A DNA stretch of 39,989 nucleotides. It comes from Thermoplasmatota archaeon. GTDB lineage: Archaea; Thermoplasmatota; Thermoplasmata; Thermoplasmatales; Thermoplasmataceae. A program made the translations under genes and the position numbers. This document shows, one piece after another, positions 35,068 through 39,989 of this stretch (its first letter is position 1; each line of letters begins with the position of its first letter). The notes beneath the pieces are model-generated. The model saw only the letters and a program-made list of their open reading frames with translations, was not told the origin of the DNA and did not search any database. The stretch spans positions 1-39,989 of the forward strand of contig JAMDDH010000007.1 in assembly GCA_023488885.1 (NCBI GenBank), in the 5' to 3' direction.

Positions 35068-35077
35068 CTTAATAAAC
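35068..35077 (-). promoter_or_regulatory. TATA-like box of the glycoprotein/ABC-2 operon
   Basis: The minus-strand GTTTATTAAG is centred about 25 nt before the ATG at 35048, consistent with a leaderless start of the operon that continues through the ABC-2 genes. Confidence 0.5.
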
Positions 35078-35164
35078 ATATCCAGAGAAAAAAAGGCCAT
35101 GTTATAGGGTAAAAATTAAATGAAAAAAATGAAAAATTTGGCACCTGTAAAGTGCTTCTCAAAA

Positions 35165-36625
35165 TCAGCCTATCTGGTTATACCCGGCAGTGTTGCTTCC
35201 GTAGTACGTAAGACTCCAGGTTGGTGGTGCGTCAAGCACGAACGGGAGCATGTAAGAGTTGTTCAGGGGAGTCAGGTCTGCGAGTGAATTTCCGTATCCC
35301 ATGTTGTACAATGACCCGTTGAAATAGTAGTCCGATATGGGGTAGGCTGACGAAGGCTGGAATTCCAGTTGTGTGTATGTGCCGTAGAATTCCGTGCCGT
35401 TGTATGCTATGGTTGCATTCCAGTATCTGTCGCCGGAAGCTGTGGAAACACTCTGATCGATGATCTGGAAGAGCATTGTTTTATTCGCAGGCTGGTCAAT
35501 TATGTTCAGCGTCAGTATTGACCCGTTCGGCGTCTTGAAACCGGGCTGAACGGCAGGATTCATTGAATTAAGGAAGTAGTGTGCAAAGCAATTCACACCG
35601 GGAACGTACCAGGGAGAGATTGTTCCGTTGGGATTGAGGTCGATTCCAAGCTGGAAGAAACCGACGCAGCTAGAAGTTGTGGTACCATAGTAGTTCATGG
35701 CGTTTATCTGGTAGCTTAATATTCCCACCTCAGGCACATTCCAGTTATTTATCACCATATTGGCGTGCAGTACCGTAAATGGGCTGAGCAGGTTTACAAG
35801 GAGGCCCGAACCCTGGCCGTATCCTTCCATGGGGTTGTAGCCAGGTATGTAAATGGGGATTTCATAACTGCTGAACACTATGTTTGTAATTTCTGCAGAT
35901 CCCGAGACCGATCCAATCATAAGGCCAATGTACTGGTAAGCGTGGGGAACAGAGACATTGGCAAATATCTTGGAAGAACCATCCACAAAGAGTTGCATTG
36001 ACCAGGACACGGTCTTGGAGTGTGTGGATGTGGTGTTCATCACGTTCGCTGTTATATATGCCCAACCGTTGCTGTAAACTCCCCCGGACGGTATAGTGCC
36101 GTATTGTTGCAGACTCTCGGGATTCGCACCAGCATAAACTGTATTTCCGGAAATTTCGACAGCTGCAACTGATTTCCCGTTTCCATTTATGATCGAGAAA
36201 ACAGGTGTTCCGCTCTGTGAATTCGCTGCGAACTGAAACGACACAAACTGGTCTCCGGGCGTAACGTTCTCAGTAGAAATCAGGTACGCTCCCTGCTTCA
36301 TATTCAGATATGGTTCACCGAAATATCCGCCGTTTACTGCAATTCTCGGCGATTTTCCAGATATCAGGTTCCAACCATATGAGTTATAGTTCCCTCCAGA
36401 CGTGAACTCAGAAACATATGCAAACGAGCCTGTAGTGGAAGCTCTTGGCGCCTGGAGTTCCTCTAACATAGGCATTGCCGAAGAAACATGCCCGATTCCA
36501 ATTGGAAGTAGGGACATAGCCATCGCTGCTGTCACAAATAGTACAATTAATGAGACTTTGATTCTCATGTTAGCATTTACCCATTTCGATTTAAAATTGT
36601 TCCGCTTCATCAAAAAATTATTCAT
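35165..36625 (-). CDS. secreted Asn/Ser/Thr-rich orphan protein
   Basis: A 486-residue exported protein. A signal segment (MRIKVSLIVLFVTAAMAMSL, about residues 20-39) is preceded by a 19-residue basic N-terminus, so translation may really begin at the internal ATG 36568. The mature part seems all-beta, rich in Gly, Ser, Asn and Tyr, with several sequons. Two cysteines (SSCVGF and GVNCFA, about 32 residues apart) could form a disulfide. The first half (about 70-260) has a lectin/concanavalin-like feel (FVSFQFAANSQSGTPVFSI; GWAYITANV; IGLMIGSVSGSAEITNI); the second half (265-486) is not recognised. No C-terminal anchor is seen, so it may be released or held by its signal segment. An acid-stable extracellular enzyme or surface protein is possible. 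Confidence 0.6.
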   Translation of the reverse strand: MNNFLMKRNNFKSKWVNANMRIKVSLIVLFVTAAMAMSLLPIGIGHVSSAMPMLEELQAPRASTTGSFAYVSEFTSGGNYNSYGWNLISGKSPRIAVNGGYFGEPYLNMKQGAYLISTENVTPGDQFVSFQFAANSQSGTPVFSIINGNGKSVAAVEISGNTVYAGANPESLQQYGTIPSGGVYSNGWAYITANVMNTTSTHSKTVSWSMQLFVDGSSKIFANVSVPHAYQYIGLMIGSVSGSAEITNIVFSSYEIPIYIPGYNPMEGYGQGSGLLVNLLSPFTVLHANMVINNWNVPEVGILSYQINAMNYYGTTTSSCVGFFQLGIDLNPNGTISPWYVPGVNCFAHYFLNSMNPAVQPGFKTPNGSILTLNIIDQPANKTMLFQIIDQSVSTASGDRYWNATIAYNGTEFYGTYTQLEFQPSSAYPISDYYFNGSLYNMGYGNSLADLTPLNNSYMLPFVLDAPPTWSLTYYGSNTAGYNQIG

Positions 36626-36636
36626 GGCTCACAAAG

Positions 36637-36661
36637 ATTAATAAATATTCAGTGATACTGA
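36637..36661. promoter_or_regulatory. compact divergent promoter with palindrome
   Basis: The two start codons here (36625 minus, 36677 plus) are 51 bp apart. The only TATA-like run is ATTAATAAATATT (36637-36649), directly followed by the palindrome TCAGT-GAT-ACTGA (36649-36661). The single box fits the plus gene best (about 30 nt upstream) and may also serve the minus gene. Confidence 0.4.
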
Positions 36662-36676
36662 GTGTCATGCCTCTGA

Positions 36677-37282
36677 ATGGAAGTGATTCACTTTATCAGG
36701 AAAATCAATGGTGAAAATGAGCTGGGGGATCTAAGAACCCTGCTTTTGCAGAATTCATCTGAAATCGTCAGTCTTTTCAAGCAGAGAGCTGAACTGGCAA
36801 AGAGAATCGGTATAATAAAACGGGAACTGGGCCTTCCGTCCAGAATCAGGGAAAGGGAAACAGAGGTGATGAAAGAGTTCGATGATAGTGATTATTTCGG
36901 GCGTTCCATTCTCCTGTCGTTGTTTGAATTCACCATCGCAAACGAGGAAGCCATCGATATCGTATCCACATCGGGAAATAACGGGGAACCTGTAAAGGTC
37001 CGTGGTGCACAGGACTCAATCCAGTTCATTGCCGGACTCCTGATCTCCCGCCCAGGAATCGAAGTATACTCGACTGTGGAATTACCGGAACACCTTAAGA
37101 AGGGTATACAGGCATACGGTTCGCACATAGTCCATGGTGACATTGATCAGCCAGACTTAAGGGTGTGTCTCTGGAAAAAAGACAACAGTTGTGATATTGC
37201 TATTTCAAGGGATGGGGAACTGAGCATCTTCACGTTACCCGGAAGCATTCCCGGAGTTACAAAGGTAAAGATTGATTCGTGA
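36677..37282 (+). CDS. chorismate mutase (AroQ) with an extra C-terminal domain
   Basis: A 201-residue protein. Residues about 15-95 match the all-helical AroQ chorismate mutase: LGDLRTLLLQNSSEIVSLFKQRAELAKRIGIIKRELGLP, then IRERETEVMKEF and a last helix FGRSILLSLFEFTIANEEAI. This enzyme rearranges chorismate to prephenate. Residues about 100-201 form an additional domain not typical of stand-alone AroQ: VKVRGAQDSIQFIAGLLISRPGIEV, then LPEHLKKGIQAYGSHIVHGD, and a beta-rich end. It faintly resembles one repeat of the EPSP-synthase/RNA-cyclase fold, but this is speculative. Its TGA overlaps the prephenate dehydrogenase ATG (TGATG), so the two consecutive steps toward tyrosine are coupled. A short out-of-frame ORF at 36667-36714 precedes and overlaps the start. 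Confidence 0.82.
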   Translation: MEVIHFIRKINGENELGDLRTLLLQNSSEIVSLFKQRAELAKRIGIIKRELGLPSRIRERETEVMKEFDDSDYFGRSILLSLFEFTIANEEAIDIVSTSGNNGEPVKVRGAQDSIQFIAGLLISRPGIEVYSTVELPEHLKKGIQAYGSHIVHGDIDQPDLRVCLWKKDNSCDIAISRDGELSIFTLPGSIPGVTKVKIDS

Positions 37283-37950
37283 TGAAGATAGCAGTATTCG
37301 GGTCAAAGGGTAAATTCGGGGAAACCGCAGCAAAACTTTTTTCTTCCAACGGTCACGAAGTTTCTGGATTCGATATTAGTGACGGCGAATTCAAAATTCC
37401 AGGGGGCTTTGACATTTACTTTCTGGCTATTCCACTGGCATCGGTCATTAAAATGATCAAAACCCTGAAGGATGGTGTGATCATAGAGATTGGTTCAATA
37501 AAGAAACCTCTGAAGGGATTTTCTGGAAAATTAGTTAGCATTCATCCTATGTTCGGACCAAAGAGCATAAATGACCCTGCATTCAGGAATATCATATACA
37601 TTGATGATCTGAGCTTAAAAGACGGAGACAAGATTATTCAGGCACTTTTTCCCGGTTTCAGAATGATACACATGACCACAGATCAGCACGACAGTGCTAT
37701 GGGTGATTTACTGGTCAAGCCTTATATCTTTTCACTCCTTGCCAACGGCGTAATGACGGGCGAATATGATTTTGGCGGCTTTTCATATAACAGCATGAAG
37801 AAATTCAAGGATTTGGTGAACTCGGAAAGCAGGCAGGTGGTCATGGATACCATCCTGTTGAACCCTGAAAGCCCGGAGATCATCAGGAAAATCAGAGAAT
37901 ATCTGGATAATCTGGAGAACCAGATGCGAGAAGCAATTATCAAACAATAG
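37282..37950 (+). CDS. tyrA: prephenate dehydrogenase (TyrA), short form
   Basis: A 222-residue NAD(P)-dependent dehydrogenase that oxidatively decarboxylates prephenate to 4-hydroxyphenylpyruvate in tyrosine synthesis. The Rossmann N-terminus reads IAVFGSKGKFGETAAKLFSSNGHEVSGFDI, with G-S-K-G-x-F-G in place of the textbook G-x-G-x-x-G, as is common in archaeal TyrA. The diagnostic SIHPMFGP segment and the helical second domain with TTDQHDSAMGDLLVKP are clear. At 222 residues it is shorter than most TyrA proteins (about 270-300), with the C-terminal dimer domain reduced; no ACT domain is attached. Its ATG sits in the stop of the chorismate mutase gene. No other aromatic pathway gene is visible in the window. 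Confidence 0.9.
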   Translation: MKIAVFGSKGKFGETAAKLFSSNGHEVSGFDISDGEFKIPGGFDIYFLAIPLASVIKMIKTLKDGVIIEIGSIKKPLKGFSGKLVSIHPMFGPKSINDPAFRNIIYIDDLSLKDGDKIIQALFPGFRMIHMTTDQHDSAMGDLLVKPYIFSLLANGVMTGEYDFGGFSYNSMKKFKDLVNSESRQVVMDTILLNPESPEIIRKIREYLDNLENQMREAIIKQ

Positions 37951-38354
37951 CACTCCGTTCGTTTTGTAAATGCAGGTACGTAAATGAACTGAAAAACTGA
38001 ATGTATATGCTGTGAGGAAAAAATCAATATCTTCTCACACGGAACAAGAACGGGAAGTAGCATGACACTCCCAAAGCTGATGTCAATGCGGTAAAGCCAA
38101 GACTGGAGATATTTAGCCCGAGTCAATGGATATCGTTCCACCCGCAATATTGCCTCTTTCCAGTAGGTCTCGTTGCACTTCTTCAATAGGAATTCGACAC
38201 GAAACCAAAAGAGAGGCTCATTTGGAACATATAATTTTTACCGTGTTAATGGAAATGTTTCATGAGTAGCCCCGTAGCTGATTCAAGTTTTCAAAGAAAA
38301 TTTCTCTATTTTTGGTTCAGTAAAGGTTTTATAAGGTCATCGATTTAATTGTTT
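37951..38354. other. 404-bp stretch without a convincing gene
   Basis: No ORF with plausible start and composition is present. A minus-strand reading frame from a TTG at 38186 runs into the tyrA antisense and has no ATG near its start; residues such as YWKEAILRVERYPLTRAKYL could be a decayed gene but are unproven. A bulged hairpin pairs TGTGAGGAA (38011-38019) with TTCTCACA (38032-38039). The TATA box of the next gene is at 38327-38335. Confidence 0.4.
38327..38335 (+). promoter_or_regulatory. TATA-like box of the small membrane protein gene
   Basis: TTTTATAAG is centred about 24 nt before the ATG at 38355, giving a leaderless transcript and supporting the reality of this small gene. Confidence 0.5.
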
Positions 38355-38645
38355 ATGTATCGTCATACCAGGAGACTTATTGTTAGTGCAGTAATGACCT
38401 CGGTATCGATTTTGTCCACCGTATGGCTTGCCCTCTCTTTGTCCAGTTTCATGAGGTTGGGAAGCAGCCATTTTATAACCGCTGACAGTGTTTATCCTGC
38501 TGTAACTTCTTCTCCGCCAGCGTTTTACTATGTACTTATGGCGGTAATGACTGTCGTTCTGATAGTCTCTGTACTATACTTCGGAATGTCAGTATACTGG
38601 TTCTTTATCCGGAAGAAAAGCATTTCTAATCAGGATTCAGTATAA
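38355..38645 (+). CDS. small two-helix membrane protein
   Basis: This 96-residue protein has a basic N-terminus (MYRHTRRL), a first membrane helix (about residues 8-32, LIVSAVMTSVSILSTVWLALSL), an extracytoplasmic loop of about 25 residues, a second helix (about 58-84, YYVLMAVMTVVLIVSVLYFGMSVYWFF) and a basic tail (IRKKS). Both termini should be cytoplasmic by the positive-inside rule. No family is recognised. The ATG at 38355 is favoured over a TTG at 38349 because of the TATA box 24 nt upstream. It is convergent with the small RHH gene (68-bp gap) and has no clear functional neighbour. Confidence 0.6.
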   Translation: MYRHTRRLIVSAVMTSVSILSTVWLALSLSSFMRLGSSHFITADSVYPAVTSSPPAFYYVLMAVMTVVLIVSVLYFGMSVYWFFIRKKSISNQDSV

Positions 38646-38713
38646 GGAACATCGACACACCCCTTATTTCTAAAAAGATCAGTCCGCGGCCAGAATAAAT
38701 AGATGGGTAATTT

Positions 38714-38896
38714 TTAATCTGCGTTTCCGTGTTCAAAATAGTGCCTGTAGCGTGTGTCTCCAGCAGTGTTTGCTGCTTCGAAGTTTTCCGGTGAGTTCAG
38801 GTACCTGAGGACTATTTCATTAACTCTCCTGGTTGTATCTGCGGTTTCACGGGATAGCCTATCGAACAATTCCTTTTCAATTTGCACGTTTGGCAT
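38714..38896 (-). CDS. small ribbon-helix-helix (CopG-like) protein
   Basis: A 60-residue protein with one RHH unit: strand PNVQIEKELFDRL, then helices SRETADTTRRVNEIVLRYLNS, followed by a short polar tail (ENFEAANTAGDTRYRHYFEHGNAD) that could be disordered or contact a partner. The ATG at 38896 was chosen over one at 38950 since a minus-strand TATA-like box lies 26 nt upstream and the longer N-terminus would be Lys/Tyr-rich and unlike the family. An 18-bp near-perfect palindrome directly abuts that box, as expected for an autoregulated RHH repressor. An antitoxin role is possible, but no toxin gene lies beside it in the same direction. Confidence 0.65.
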   Translation of the reverse strand: MPNVQIEKELFDRLSRETADTTRRVNEIVLRYLNSPENFEAANTAGDTRYRHYFEHGNAD

Positions 38897-38913
38897 TATT
38901 ATTTTGATCTTAG

Positions 38914-38930
38914 CTTTATATTTATATTTT
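38914..38930 (-). promoter_or_regulatory. TATA-like box of the small RHH gene
   Basis: The minus-strand AAAATATAAATATAAAG is centred about 26 nt before the ATG at 38896. The palindrome at 38931-38948 begins exactly where this element ends. Confidence 0.55.
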
Positions 38931-38948
38931 GCTGAATCGCGATTCGGC
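38931..38948. promoter_or_regulatory. palindromic candidate operator of the small RHH gene
   Basis: GCTGAATCGCGATTCGGC contains the perfect 12-bp palindrome GAATCGCGATTC (38934-38945), with matching GC ends and one mismatched pair. It occupies the BRE position directly upstream of the TATA box, where a bound dimer would block transcription factor B. Confidence 0.5.
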
Positions 38949-38973
38949 AATTCACGAAGAAATTCAAAGAGGG

Positions 38974-39020
38974 CCTTTCCGGCATTATTTCAACAAAATC
39001 CGGAAATCACTCATCCGGAA
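38974..39020. repeat. TCCGG-containing short repeats upstream of the reductase gene
   Basis: ATCCGGAA occurs twice, 15 bp apart (38998-39005 and 39013-39020), and a related TTCCGGCAT, in the opposite sense, at about 38978-38986. They lie 100-140 bp before the ATG at 39121 and could be regulator half-sites. No gene is seen in the 38897-39120 gap. Confidence 0.3.
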
Positions 39021-39120
39021 TGTGAGAATTATTGCTGTTGTTTCTACCTTGTTTACACTGTTCTCTGTCAAGCTCAAGCTAAGATTAATATTGCATTACA
39101 AATAGCCTTCAATCGGTACA

Positions 39121-39989
39121 ATGACATTCGATTATGACGCCATAGTGATTGGCGCGGGAACTGGAGGGCTTTCAGCCGGTATAGCATTAAAGGAAGGAGG
39201 ATCAAACTATCTGATCCTGGACAAGAAAGATGAAATAGGTTTGCCTGTCCGGTCGACCGGAGCAGTTTCCCTAGAATGGGTAAAGAGAATTGGGATGCCT
39301 ACTGATGGAAGTATAGTCAGGACATTCATAAATTCAATCAAATTTCAAACCGATACCAATCGCAGCATTTCCCTGCACTATGACCATCCTGTTGGCCTCG
39401 TGTACGATTTTACCTCTTACGAAAAATTCCTTGCGGAAAAATTTGCCGGAAATCTCAATATCCAGTTTAAGACAAGAGTTATCTCTGTCGAAGGGAATGA
39501 AGTCAAAACTGATAATGGTACTTTAACTGCCAAAAACATTGTAATGGCTGCAGGACCGCAATCAACCTTTGGCGAGAAGCTTTCCAGAGACAATGTTCTC
39601 GTCGCTTATGAGGAAGTAAGAGAACTGCCAAAGAGAGAGGATTACGAAATGATACTCTGGTTCAGTGATAATGCTCCTGGAGGTTATTTCTGGGATTTCG
39701 CCGATTCAGACAATACAAGGAAAATTGGAGTATGCTACTACCCATTATCACCATCAAAACCAAAGGATGTCCTTGACAAATTCACTTTAAAATTTCCGGA
39801 AGTTGCCGGCAAACCTATTAGTACGATTGCTCACCAGATTCCACTGGGGACGCCTGCCACGACTGTAGTGAAGGATAATAGGCTATATGTTGGTGATATG
39901 ATAAACGCCGTTTTGAATACAACCGCTGGCGGACTCCAGGGAGCATTCTGGAGTGGTATTTCTGCGGGTAAGGCAATAGTCCGTGACAA
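39121..39989 (+). CDS. geranylgeranyl reductase family FAD protein (3' end cut by the window)
   Basis: The first 289 codons of a flavoprotein are present and open to the window edge. The N-terminus DYDAIVIGAGTGGLSAGIAL is the dinucleotide-binding motif, followed by LILDKKDEIGLPVRSTGAV, which matches the I-G-x-P-V-R segment of geranylgeranyl reductases. The middle region has GGYFWDFADSDNTRKIGVCYY, as in the substrate-side motif of this family, and the second FAD motif is LYVGDMINAVLNTTAGGLQGAFWSGISAGKA. Members saturate isoprenoid chains of archaeal membrane lipids or menaquinone. Whether this is the lipid-saturating enzyme or a paralogue is not clear: the usual Cys after P-V-R is replaced by Ser. 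An AT-rich TATA candidate lies near 39082-39101. Confidence 0.82.
   Translation, partial: MTFDYDAIVIGAGTGGLSAGIALKEGGSNYLILDKKDEIGLPVRSTGAVSLEWVKRIGMPTDGSIVRTFINSIKFQTDTNRSISLHYDHPVGLVYDFTSYEKFLAEKFAGNLNIQFKTRVISVEGNEVKTDNGTLTAKNIVMAAGPQSTFGEKLSRDNVLVAYEEVRELPKREDYEMILWFSDNAPGGYFWDFADSDNTRKIGVCYYPLSPSKPKDVLDKFTLKFPEVAGKPISTIAHQIPLGTPATTVVKDNRLYVGDMINAVLNTTAGGLQGAFWSGISAGKAIVRD

Noticed and set aside
37722-38186. Minus-strand 154-residue open frame overlapping tyrA
   Set aside because: It starts with TTG, its C-terminal half is antisense to TyrA, and no family is recognised; kept only as a possible relic in the gap description.
38355-38896. Small membrane protein and small RHH protein as a toxin-antitoxin pair
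   Set aside because: The two genes are convergent with separate promoters, whereas toxin-antitoxin pairs are usually co-directional and overlapping.

Overview
The window looks like chromosomal DNA of a euryarchaeon of the Thermoplasmatales type (wall-less acidophiles such as Thermoplasma, Ferroplasma or Cuniculiplasma). The archaeal identity rests on an archaeal-type PheT, ribosomal protein S15, Nep1, an AglB/STT3 oligosaccharyltransferase with WWDYG, a geranylgeranyl-reductase-family flavoprotein, and archaeal promoters. TATA-like boxes repeatedly lie about 24-28 nt before the start codon, so most first genes of transcripts seem to be leaderless. The genus is inferred from gene content and moderate GC; no sequence search was possible.

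Layout. 1-4.6 kb: a gamma-carbonic-anhydrase-like protein, a tandem ribbon-helix-helix (RHH) protein, pheT, and a divergent pair built from parts reminiscent of nitrate/taurine-type ABC transporters (an HTH regulator with a solute-binding-like domain, and a stand-alone AAA-associated C-terminal-like domain). 4.7-11.8 kb: a 2108-residue oligosaccharyltransferase with an extracellular tail of about 1500 residues, translationally coupled to a small membrane-anchored partner. 11.8-14.3 kb (minus strand): rps15, a RecJ/DHH phosphoesterase and an RNase H-fold protein in one operon.

14.5-21.6 kb is a glycerol/glycerophosphodiester catabolic island: a CoA-disulfide-reductase/NADH-oxidase-type flavoprotein, a 26-codon bridging ORF, glycerol kinase, an MFS transporter, an FAD glycerol-3-phosphate dehydrogenase coupled to a CoxG-like protein, and a cytosolic glycerophosphodiester phosphodiesterase. 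Together they would turn sn-glycerol-3-phosphate compounds, which are not the archaeon's own lipid enantiomer, into DHAP. 21.6-28.8 kb: nep1, a cobalamin adenosyltransferase, an AddA-like helicase-nuclease, an MFS transporter, a SufR-like Fe-S regulator and HtpX.

28.8-36.6 kb (minus strand) is an export and cell-surface region: a heterodimeric ABC exporter, an ABC-2 type transporter (ATPase and permease), a membrane-anchored glycoprotein and a secreted orphan protein. 36.7-38 kb: chorismate mutase with an extra C-terminal domain, coupled to prephenate dehydrogenase. 38-40 kb: a small membrane protein, a small RHH protein with a palindrome just upstream of its promoter, and the start of a geranylgeranyl-reductase-family gene cut by the window end.

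The best candidates for something undescribed are the giant oligosaccharyltransferase with its coupled partner and altered second metal motif; the GlpA-CoxG pair in a glycerol-3-phosphate scavenging island; the 26-codon ORF joined by ATGA overlaps to both neighbours; and the palindromes upstream of both RHH genes. No CRISPR array, rRNA, tRNA or intact insertion sequence was seen.
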